Source: Triplophysa rosa
Lineage: Eukaryota > Chordata > Actinopteri > Cypriniformes > Nemacheilidae
Direction: 5' to 3'
NCBI RefSeq assembly: GCF_024868665.1
Contig: NC_079895.1
Location: 7,943,069-8,007,068 of the forward strand
DNA: 64,000 nucleotides
Shown here: positions 13,432 through 22,188 of the stretch, piece after piece
Numbering within the stretch: the first letter of the stretch is position 1
Layout: every line of letters starts with the position of its first letter
Translations under genes and position numbers: made by a program
Notes under the pieces: model-generated
Database searches by the model: none
What the model was told of the DNA's origin: nothing
The model's input: the letters and a program-made list of their open reading frames with translations, nothing else

Positions 13432-14396
13432 TACAGGCATCTGCTGTTCAGCCTCCCATTGTGACGCGAACGGAATATGTAACGTTACCGCTCGTGCACG
13501 AGACGCACGTGAACATCCAAACGCCTCCGTTTAGCGCATGTTTATATAGAAAAATGATGACACAGTAGTGCTGCGGCATGGAAAGACGCTGTGTGACATT
13601 CTGTGTGAATGGCAGGTCACAGTGCAACAGTGAAAAGGGACCCCCTGAAAGTGTTGCGCCGCGCCGTGTTCCGCACGTTGTTTAAACTACATACACCGAT
13701 AATGCGGTATATAAAAAATTCATATCAAAATAAAATACACACCAGTATTCGGTATGAACCGGTATATTGCCCAGCACTACCTTAGATCCTCCAAAAATTA
13801 AATAAAATAAAAAATGAAAGCACCTTTAAGGTATACATGTGTAGTGATGCTATTCAGTCCCAGTCCCATCTTGTTACGCAGCTAGCAGAATTTATGTAAT
13901 CCTCCATCTTATGGTTTACAGTATAAGATTGGAAATTGCATACGTCTGAGTTGAATAATTCCTTTTGTGAATCAGGTGCTAAAACAAGCTTTCAGCACGT
14001 CCAAATAAATGATGCTATCAACGTCTACATTTCCTTCTTTGTGAATGAAATGCAATGCAAAATCAGTTCATGTACTGTATAAGAAAAACGGAAATACAGA
14101 TCAAAGCTTTGTCTGTTTTGTGTCCTTTTCATTTCTTATTTTTTCACCAGGTTCTAGATGTTCCAGGCTGGCTAGCCTGATTGAAGTGATTGGAAGGTGG
14201 AGGCTTATAGAAGTCTCCCTGTACCCTATCATCTCTCCTATTTGCAAAGATGTTTTTTTTTTGTGCTGCCTGTGGTTTGGTGTGATTTCTGTGGAAGGAA
14301 CATGTGAAGCAGTCTTGTTGTACTCGCTGTCCGTGTTCTGAATTTCAGATTGCCTCCCCTGATGTCTCTCACTCTGTCTTTTTCTTTGTTTTCCAG
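13432..14396. other. Intron 1 3' end
   Basis: Its first part, to about 13780, looks repeat-derived (GGTATGAACCGGTATATTGCC). The rest is intronic and ends in the pyrimidine tract TTTTTCTTTGTTTTCCAG that serves as the acceptor of exon 2. Confidence 0.6.
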
Positions 14397-14471
14397 GTGT
14401 CCTCCAGGTGTCAATCTCCCTAAAAAAGGTGGAGCTCAGCGTCGGCGAGTCCAAGTTCTTCACATGCACAG
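14397..14471 (+). CDS. ncam2: ncam2 exon 2: start of Ig1
   Basis: 75 bp encoding residues 1-24 of the visible protein, beginning VLQVSISLKK and containing SVGESKFFTC, the first Ig1 strand with cysteine C23. The first two bases complete a codon begun in the missing signal-peptide exon (phase 1), and the last base starts the Val codon finished by exon 3. The donor is G|GTCAGA, a weak match. A second AG lies 11 bp inside the exon (ends 14407); using it would change the reading phase. The start was chosen because the residues before LQV match the family's mature N-terminus. Confidence 0.88.
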
Positions 14472-14699
14472 GTCAGATCTCTTGCAGTACTCCACAGAAA
14501 AAGTTGAGACTAACGGCTGTAGAAATACGAAAGAGATTCTTACGGCTGTAAAGATCAAGTCTCACCCTGTAGTTCTAATCGGGTGTTTACTTGAGACTGC
14601 ACATGTGCATTTGCTAAACCAGCGTGAAAAACACATTTTTAATGTGATTTATGCGTAAGGGAAGATACTTTTAATATTATTGTATATTTGTAAGATTAA

Positions 14700-14745
14700 A
14701 GGGATACTTCACCCAAAATGAAAATTCTGTCATCATTTACTCATG
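14700..14745. mobile_element. Foldback MITE terminus, fragment
   Basis: TTAA-AGGGATACTTCACCCAAAATG followed by AAAATTCTGTCATCATTTACTC is the outer left arm of the foldback MITE family; the rest is not recognisable. Confidence 0.75.
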
Positions 14746-16323
14746 TCACCACCAATGATTTTGTCATTGATGACAGATTTGTTTTATATTTTCAATATAA
14801 ATCGTCCTTATATCTTTTCACCAAGATGTGGTTATCATCAGCATGCCCCATGTTTGTGTGCCCTAAGAACTGGCTTTGGCTCCATGCAGTTGCTTATCAT
14901 TTAACACCAGTAAAGTGTAAACAGCAGCTCTTTGCATTCTTAAACCATTCTCCTCTTGCACACTGCATGCAAAGTTGTACGTAGACGGTGTGCTGTAGGA
15001 AATGAGTATGGATATCCATTTGTGGAGGGGGAGATTATGTCAGGCAGGTTTTGTGGTGTTGTTTTTTTCCACATGGCTGAACTGCTGTAGTCAGGTTGCA
15101 GGGCTCTGCTTCTTAAGCTCCAGGCGTTACCTGACAGCATGCTTTAAACAGGATGATGCATGCTGACCCCTGCTGGACGACAGCCAGATTGCTGGCGATT
15201 AGCACACCGTTATCAGGCAGTGATAGTGAGGTGGCTCACATGCCCTGCAGACATTCAGGTCAACTACGCTGCAAACTGCGTGCCACCCTTAAAAAACAAC
15301 TTCAGAAATAGCCTCAGGGACTGTGGGGGTGTGCGTGTGGAATTTCCTATTTTCACATCTCCAAATCATTTTATATCTGGCACAGATTAAATGTGCTTTT
15401 ATTTTGGTATGGCTCTGCAGCTTTAAGCTAAAGATTGTTAACTTGGTTAATCGTGGAATTTAAAGCACGCTATAGAAGCATCATAATGCTGATTTGAAAT
15501 GTGCGCCAGGCTGAGTTTTTGGTCATTTAGCAGATTCTACCATAAGGGGCCATACTACCGTTAAAATCAGCTAGACAGAGCGCAAAAGGCGTGTTAATAG
15601 GCACATTAAGTTCCATATACCATTGCTAATATAAACACTCAATGCATATGTCCATTGAAGCAAAAAGACACTAGAGGCCATCATAAAATTACTGTAATGC
15701 ATGGATAGAGAGGCTTATTGCTTTTGTGAAAGAGCAGCAGCATCAATATGGTAAAAGAGACCCATGTTTAATAGTCTTTTATTAATAATTATAGGAATAA
15801 ACAATTCTGTTGTGAAGTAATGTAGTTCATTTTCCTAACTACACTGTTTATGGTTGCCAACCAACTCGGTGCATTAATATAAAATATGCGGTCACAGAGA
15901 CATTTGCTGTGTCCCAATTCGCATACTATCCGACCTAAATTAATATGTCCAAAATCATAGTATGCTGAAATGAGTACCCGGATGGTCTACTGTTTCTGGT
16001 GAAAATTGGAATTGTGAATCCATGGTCACTTAAAGGAGTCATAAATTAAGACATCAATTTTAACCCGAGCTTTTGTTATATAAGAGGGAATCGTATTCAA
16101 GCGAACATCCTGTAAGTGTCAGAACTGAAAATGCCCTTGTTACTGAAATTACAACTGTTATTGACACCAGGCCCAGCGAACGCCAGGTCCTGGAATGCTC
16201 TAGATAGGTTGAACACCGCCTCCACAGAAGAATATCAATGACTACTTCTCTACTTGTTCTTGCATGACAGTACTGAAGTAACACAAGTTGCGCGGAACCA
16301 AATAGAGCGAGCAAGCAATAAAC

Positions 16324-16563
16324 ATGCCGTTCAAGATCGCAAAATACTGTGCAGTCAGTGCCTGGTTGTGGAAGAACACAGTCGCTGCATAACCTTCATT
16401 CGGATTCCGACATTAGTAATGTGTGGTTGAAGTTTATTTTTAAAGACGTTCCAGCTCATGTGGGTAAAACATTAGGCGTTTGTTCGCTTCATTTCACCGC
16501 GGATTCCTTTGTGAACAAGGCACAGGTCGACGCTGGATTTGCGGAAAGACTAAAATTATAAAG
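16324..16563 (+). pseudogene. THAP-domain relic of a transposase, frameshifted
   Basis: An ATG opens MPFKIAKYCAVS, the usual beginning of a THAP zinc finger, but this frame stops at 16390-16392. The next frame carries PGCGRTQSLHNLHSDSD, a conserved W (NVWLKF), and VCSLHF, the second half of the C2CH finger, then AGFAERLKL and a stop at 16561. The C-terminal AVP-type box is missing. A frameshift near 16356 and the short length make it non-functional. A related relic lies on the - strand at 31965-32072. Confidence 0.8.
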
Positions 16564-16890
16564 CAGTGCTGTGCCGTCAATAGTAAAGTAAAAGTGAGTA
16601 AAACATTTTTGTACTCTGCGTCACTATTGCTTTGTTAGAGATCGCTTGATATGCCCTGATAGCCCTATTCGCATGTGATTAGTATTACCTGGGGACCTCT
16701 AGTCATTTGTAATAATTGCAGAGGTTGTCTGTGATTAGAGCTGTGGAAAGTAATCGTTTATTTTGGCGTCGTGATGCAGACGTAAAACGATTCTGCATCG
16801 ATGCATGTAATGAAATAATCGATTCTTAAAAATGTAAATAAAATATAACACCACACATTGTTGTTTCTGTTAAATATAAAGTATTTTGTC

Positions 16891-17063
16891 GGAGCCAGGT
16901 GGTCGAGTGGTTCGTGCTCCGACATATCGTGCCGGTGCATCCTGGGGGACCTGAGTTCGAATCCCGGCTCGTGGTCCTTTCCCGATCCTACCCCCTCTCT
17001 CTCATCCACTTCGCTTCCTGTCCTCTCAGAAAAGAGCTCTGTCAAATAAAGGCAAAAAAAACG
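16891..17063 (+). mobile_element. tRNA-derived SINE
   Basis: The head is tRNA-like: A box TGGTCGAGTGG at 16900-16910 and B box GTTCGAATC at 16955-16963, about 45 bp apart. The tail ends AATAAAGGCAAAAAAAA. A 14-bp near-identical pair, ATATAAAGTATTTT (16874-16887) and ATATAAAGTACTTT (17088-17101), is a probable target duplication with one mismatch, extending the insertion to about 17087. It sits inside the hAT element and so is younger than it. It is not a functional tRNA gene: the acceptor stem does not close and the sequence continues into a SINE body. Confidence 0.85.
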
Positions 17064-17189
17064 CCCAAATTAAATCTTTAAAGATATATATAAAGTACTT
17101 TTAAAATATTAATAAAAATGGCCTTTGACCTTCGGAAGTAACTGGCACATATGTCAGATGTGCGTATATACACAGTAGGAGACATCTAC

Positions 17190-17700
17190 CCACCTTTTTA
17201 AAAGCTGACATTTGGACACATTTCGGATTTTACGAAGACGAGAAAGGTTTACTTGATAAAAGGTATGCAGTGTGCAAGAAATGTCTAACCAGGATTAAAT
17301 ACGTTGGAAACGCAACAAATATGAGGAATCACATCTCCCGTTTTCACTCAGAGCTAAAGTTACCATTAGCAACCCAGCAAAACAGATCTGTGCAGCCAAC
17401 AATAAAGCAAGCAATAGAGACAGCTTTACCTCCGAACTCCAAATGGGCAAAGATCACACGGGCAGTTGCTTCATTTATCGCGAACGATCTCCAACCCTAC
17501 TCGATCGTGGAAAACACTGGCTTTCGCTTCCTGCTACACACCATTGAGCCAAGATACAGAATCCCTTCTTGGAGTTTCTTCACCGATTCTGCTATTCCTG
17601 ATCTATACAACGAGGCAAAATCCAGAGTGATGGAGTCAATGCAGTAGCCATCACCAGCGATTCTTGGACATCAATTGTCAGTCCTTTTGATAATATATTT
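17190..17700 (+). pseudogene. hAT transposase relic with BED zinc finger
   Basis: The open frame reads a BED-type finger (WTHFGFYEDEKG, then CKKC and NHISRFH, giving C-x2-C and H-x4-H ligands), followed by a ZBED/hAT-like segment including AVASFIANDLQPYSIVEN and FRFLLHTIEPRY. It hits a stop at 17645-17647. The next frame continues with AVAITSDSWTS, which matches the catalytic-domain start of hAT transposases (TTDxWTS). A frameshift near 17640 plus absence of the rest marks a dead fragment. There is no true start codon in sight. Confidence 0.85.
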
Positions 17701-17875
17701 ACTTTGCACTATAAAGGGGTTTGTGTTTACATACTGTTACAGACAAATTGTCATGTAATTTGACATTGTTTTGTTTCAAAAGCTGCTAAATAAAAGAAAT
17801 TGTAAGAGAAAGAGGTTCAATTGTTTGTATATTTTTAATAACAAAAATGGCGGACAAGATGCATCGAATCGTGAC

Positions 17876-18112
17876 TGTAATACTGTTCAAAGTAAGGAAG
17901 GAAGGAGGCGGGAACCGGCGAACATTAAATAAACTTAACCACATTAAAATAAACCAACCACAAAATGAAAGTAAAGGGCCGAAAGCTACCTCAAACTTAA
18001 CACAATGTCCAGGCCTGGTCCTCTCTCGTCCTTCACTCCTGTCACTCGTCCTTTTATGCTTCCGCTCCTCCATGAGAGATGCGAGACCGGTGCAACGCGC
18101 AGCTGACAGGTG
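17876..18112 (-). mobile_element. Truncated solo LTR fragment, same family as 33322-33653
   Basis: It begins TGTAATACTGTTCAAAGTAAGG and shares GGAAGGAAGGAGGCGGGAACC, GGCGAACA, ATGCTTCCG and GAGAGATGCGAGACCGGTG with the complete LTR at 33322. The outer end beyond CAGCTGACA is missing and no matching 5-bp duplication was found. It lies inside the hAT element close to its right end. Confidence 0.8.
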
Positions 18113-18951
18113 AAGATTCACAGCTCTATCTGTGATCTTAATCCTGTGCGAATCGGCCATGTCTGTAATTTGTAAAGTAAAAATTCCCCCACAAATTACC
18201 TACCATATTTTAACACTGAGGTCCTGTGATAATATTAGTCCTGTGCGAATCGGCATCTCTGTGATTTGGCGGGCTCATATATAATTTTTCAAGATTTTAT
18301 CCACCGTTTGCGAATCATGGAGGCTGTTTTGATATTATTTCGGGTGCTGGGTCATATCCACAATTCACCTGCCAACACTGTCGTTTTGGCCGGGACTCCC
18401 GGGATTGTTTATTTATCATGGAAACTCTCGTAACATTTGAGACCCACGATCACGGTGATCTTCTGTCCAGTTCTCAAATGCTGACAGGTACGGATATCAT
18501 TAAACACCATACAACTATAGGCTACACAAACTATACGCAAAGCCTTGCCATCACATCCGGGAAATAAGTCAGTAAATTTGAGTAAAATCACAGGCTTCAC
18601 TTATCCCATGCGAATGCGCCACATGAAATACAGATGTGGGGAGGTCATTTCTAAATCACACGAGGACCCCCGATAATACTAATCCCGTGAGAGTAGAGCT
18701 GATGTGTAACCTAATGTTACGTGTCTAACCAAACTCACAGAAGGCTCCAACTAAGTTTACTACGCAAACTGCTATTGGTGTTTACTTCCAAGTCTTCAAT
18801 GCGGCACGCCCATTAAAACCGAGCGTTTGTTGAGCCGGCCCTTAAAACCCGGGTAGAAAATAGCCTATTACTTAAAACCACGCGAACATCATAAGTAGAC
18901 CTCATACAACAGTATAAAACAATAAACAAGGCCAGTTCATCACACCTTTAA

Positions 18952-19299
18952 AGTCGGCATGAAATTAAAAATGATCATTCTAATTATTTTACACAGTGGT
19001 GAAGTATTTATTATAAATTATTTATCCGTGCACATCATTATTTTTTAAAAATTCATTTTGAACTTGTAATCTTTAATCAAAAACGTTAACCTCCTCCCCC
19101 TCTCAAAACGACCTCTCTTCACTTCTGGTCACGAGGAATGGCGCGAGGGAGGGGCTGCAATGACTGACAGATTGCAAACTGGCATTTCAAAATTTCAAGT
19201 CCCGCCCTACATTTTTTTCTCATTTCAGAAGTCGTTTTAGCCGGGTGTGTGTCACGATACGGAAAAAAAGACAATTGCTACTTCCGCTTCATGCTGACT
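18952..19299. mobile_element. Second TTAA-flanked MITE adjoining the THAP element
   Basis: Inverted ends AGTCGGCATGAA and TTCATGCTGACT lie between TTAA at 18948-18951 and TTAA at 19300-19303. The left TTAA is shared with the right flank of the THAP-bearing element, so one of the two landed in the target duplication of the other. About 350 bp, no coding content. Confidence 0.82.
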
Positions 19300-19599
19300 T
19301 TAACGACTGGTATTACCCACAACTCATCGCGAAAGGGCGAAGTTTAGTGACACTCCACTGCATTAATAAAATTAAATAAAAGATTCTTCACTAAATTAAT
19401 AAGTAAGTATACCGTAAACATTACATTTAGTGCAACATTAGTGATAGTGTAAGTGAATTGGGACGCAGCAGTTATAGTCATGTTTCACACGCCTTTGATC
19501 CCATTAGCAGGATCTATATTATAAATTAAAATCTGTTTCATAAATGTACAGTAGCCTAAATATGCTTTTTCTGCCCCCAGATTAATGAAATATTTTTAA

Positions 19600-19640
19600 A
19601 GGAACAGCTCACCCAAAAATGAAAATCTGTCTGTCTATCA
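19600..19640. mobile_element. Foldback MITE terminus, fragment
   Basis: TTAA-AGGAACAGCTCACCCAAAAATG followed by AAAATCTGTCTGTC matches the outer arm of the foldback MITE family; the remainder diverges. Confidence 0.6.
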
Positions 19641-20984
19641 CTAGAGCACCTCTTGAAATCGGGGAGTCTGCAGAGACGGATTATGACTTCAAAGGGCTCC
19701 GGGGCCCCGTTCTTTCCCTTAGCTGAGCATTCACATGTGTTGATCATTTCATTTTTTACAGGGTATCCACAGAGGCCTTGTATAGGCTAAGGGACCCATA
19801 TATTAAACATAGATAAGCATTTGTTTTCATTGTTGTTGGGTTTTCTGTACCAAACTGGATGGCGCAACCTTGAAGCCCAGGGCCCCCTCGGGCTCATGGT
19901 AGTCAAGGGCCCCAGGGCACTGGCCCCATTGGCCCGGTCAGTAATCCATCCCTGGGAGTCAGGTTTACTTGCACAGCTCTCTCTCGCTGGCCTCCGTTAC
20001 ACTAGCCACCCAGCATTTTCACAGTCAACAATTTTGTTTTTGGGAAATTATTTTATATGACTAAAGTTGACAATGTCATGCAGTGAGATCATGCGTCGAA
20101 AACCACGTCCAAAATAAAAACGAAAATATTCCCATACGCAACTCCCCACTATATTAACTTCCTAAAGTGTGTCATTACGTGAAATCGGGTATGCAAGTGT
20201 GTCACTACGGGTATGCAGTGCGGAGATTGCATACACACTTGCTCACAACTCTTTCAATCGGATGACGCCGCCAGTTCTCTTCCTCTGAGTTTTTGGTATG
20301 CAGATATTCACATGCTCAATCAACCTTCCTTTAGATTCAGCCAAAGATTCGACCTAAGATTTTGTAACTCAAATTCAGTTACAAAAATTCAGAGGCTCTG
20401 CAGCATGGCATCGCCTTCTGTGTGAGCATTCTCATGCTCGTGCGGATACGTCATGTATAAAGCAGACTTTACCCCTCCATGGTCCAACATCATTTTAGCA
20501 GCCTGAGATTAGGCTGCTGTGAGCTCTTCTTGACCCCTTCAACACCTCACAGATCAGCCTCTGCTCCTTCACTGATAACACCCCGCTGCTCTCAGCATCG
20601 CTTGCGTGGTGGTGGAGCTGCAGCTCGGTCCTGTTGCATACTCTGGCATGCCTGTCTGCCCACAGCCGCAGCCTCACGCTTCCCCACAGTGCAGCCAAAG
20701 GCCCCTGTTGTGCCACTGATTGATGTCTTGAGCAGAGAAGTGCTGCACCATGCTGATGCTTTTTATGACCTTCCAGCAGCGCAGGATTTACAGCGCCAAG
20801 CACCTTGGTACCATGTGTGGTTTTGGAGAGCCAATCTCTGCAGGGCACAGCACATGACGTGTTTTGTTTATTGCATTTTGTGTATTTGAGAGGCAGAGAG
20901 GGTGTGTGTCACTAGCAGCGTCTGAAGAGATATTCCTAAAAGTGAAATGGGTCATTTTTGTGCTGCTAACCAAACCAAACATAA

Positions 20985-21094
20985 TAGACCTATTTCACAG
21001 CGTGACAGGTAAAACCGGAAGTAGGGTAAACGCTTGTCAGGTCAATGCTCTACAGGAAAAAACATTTCTCTAATGTCGCCATATTGAAATAGGT
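20985..21094. repeat. Short inverted-end repeat
   Basis: AGACCTATTTCA at the left and TGAAATAGGT at the right form an inverted pair of about 10 bp around a 90-bp body. It looks like a small MITE; no target duplication was established. Confidence 0.45.
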
Positions 21095-21307
21095 GAATTG
21101 CCACAAAAATGACTAATTCATCAAACACTCTCTTCGTCTGCCAATGCTTGGCCAAACAGGTAGTCCCGCCCTACACTCAATACCATTGGTTGAGAATGTG
21201 CAGAACTGCAGTCTGTTTAAGCAGCCTTAATGGGCTGAATGTAGCAGTCGCAACCAATAGCATGCATTGGGCGAGGCTACCCGTGACTGCCTATCAATGT
21301 CAGAAGG

Positions 21308-21921
21308 TGTCATGGTCCTGCCTTCTTGTTCATGATTTTCTAGTCTTGTGGCAGAATCGTGACAGATCCCTTATGTTTAGTGTGAGAAAGTCATGGTTTG
21401 TTTACCATTGACATGCCATGTGCTTTCTCGTGTCTCGTCATTGGCCCCGCCCCTCTCGTTTCCCGTATTGCTTTCCTGCCGTGTCTCATGTTCCTTACCT
21501 GCCCCTCGTTATCTTCCTGTGTCTGTCTCCCTATATAATACCCTCGTGTTCATTGTCCTGTGCTCGTTCGTTGTACTTGTACCTTTGTACTTACCTGGTG
21601 GTAGATGTCTTCGTGTTTTGCTCGTGTCCCTGCGTGCTTGCCTTCCCTGTAGTTTACGTGTTTGTTATTTACCCTGCCCTGCTTTTGTTACCCTTCCGTG
21701 TTCTGGTGAGACGTTGTGTCGTGTTTAGTTTTAGTTATTTTAGTCCTGCTGTTTTTTCCCCCTCGTGGGAAGTATTTTGGTTTCTGTTTTTATAATTAGT
21801 CCAGTCTTCGTTACCCCATTGTGGGTTTTTGTTTTGCGTTTTATTTGTTAAATAAATTATTTGTTAACCCCTTCACCGCTGCTGCCTGCATTTGGGTTCT
21901 TCCTCCCTCCAAATCGTGACA
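21308..21921 (+). mobile_element. Solo LTR, 614 bp, sense orientation, next to exon 3
   Basis: Starts TGTCATGGTCCTGCC and ends AAATCGTGACA (TG...CA), flanked by an exact 5-bp duplication GAAGG (21303-21307, 21922-21926). A TATA-like CTATATAATA lies at 21531-21540 and AATAAA at 21851-21856, both in the same direction as ncam2. The second family member is the antisense solo LTR at 50601-51116. No internal retroelement sequence remains. Its right end is 60 bp from the exon 3 acceptor. Confidence 0.93.
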
Positions 21922-21981
21922 GAAGGGGAGTTTTTGTCTGTCATAATGATAACATAATTGTGTATCTGTCCTTGTTTGTAG

Positions 21982-22188
21982 TGATCGGAGAGCCTGTGAA
22001 TTTGGACTGGTATAACCCGCAAGGGGAGCGGATGGTCCCATCTCAGCGGGTGGCGCTGCACAATGAAGGCATTCGCTCCAGACTCACGCTCTATAATGCC
22101 AAAATTGAAGATGCTGGCATTTACCGATGCCAGGCCAGCGATGCACAGGGCCATGTGCAAGAGGCCACGGTGGTGCTGGAGATCTACC
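21982..22188 (+). CDS. ncam2: ncam2 exon 3: rest of Ig1
   Basis: 207 bp encoding residues 26-93 plus both split codons: [15 protein letters not shown] through [10 protein letters not shown] to VVLEIY. It supplies the Ig1 core tryptophan, the D-x-G-x-Y-x-C motif and cysteine C74. Acceptor TGTTTGTAG|TG, donor C|GTGAGT; phase 1 on both sides. In NCAM family members Ig1 packs against Ig2 in homophilic contacts. The acceptor region is only 60 bp long before it meets a solo LTR. Confidence 0.95.

Larger units (their letters stand above)
16736..18128 (+). mobile_element. hAT transposon, 1393 bp, with exact 8-bp duplication
   Basis: The ends TAGAGCTGTG and CACAGCTCTA are a perfect 10-bp inverted repeat, and the flanks carry an exact 8-bp duplication TCTGTGAT (16728-16735, 18129-18136). 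It contains a transposase relic, a tRNA-SINE and an LTR fragment. It inserted into the THAP-bearing TTAA element. Confidence 0.93.
16034..18947 (+). mobile_element. TTAA-flanked DNA transposon with THAP relic (Kolobok-like)
   Basis: Flanked by TTAA at 16030-16033 and 18948-18951. Terminal bases AGGAGTCATAAAT on the left resemble the inverse of the right end, AGGTGTGATGAAC. It contains a THAP-domain relic at 16324-16563. TTAA duplications combined with a THAP domain are typical of the Kolobok superfamily; piggyBac also uses TTAA. Without the hAT insertion at 16736-18128 it would be about 1.5 kb. A motif CCTGTGCGAATCGG recurs at about 18143 and 18239. Confidence 0.7.
15906..19470. mobile_element. 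Outer MITE split by nested insertions
   Basis: The left end GCTGTGTCCCAATTCGCATA and the right end TGAATTGGGACGCAGC are inverted repeats. A related uninterrupted copy at about 37784-38303 has CTGCATCCGAAAGTGCCTAC and ATTTCAGACGCAGC ends and shares TACCCGGATGGTCTACTG (here near 15975). Removing the inner elements joins GGTCAC-TTAA-CGACTGG, giving an outer element of about 300 bp. No target duplication of the outer element was found, so its superfamily is open. Confidence 0.75.
14472..21981 (+). other. ncam2: Intron 2 (7510 bp), transposon-rich
   Basis: GT...AG intron, phase 1. It holds a MITE fragment at about 14698, the four-deep nested transposon cluster 15906-19470, a palindrome-ended repeat at 20985-21094 and a sense-oriented solo LTR at 21308-21921. 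Stretches 14760-15900 and 19640-20980 show no exon; a 136-codon ORF at 20479-20889 is unrecognised. Confidence 0.8.

Noticed and set aside
16891..16975. Possible functional tRNA gene
   Set aside because: A and B boxes are present, but the cloverleaf does not close and the sequence continues into a SINE body with an A-rich tail and target duplication.
20479..20889. 136-codon ORF in a GC-richer stretch of intron 2
   Set aside because: No family recognised on either strand; may be a fragment of an unidentified retroelement, but there is no motif to support it.
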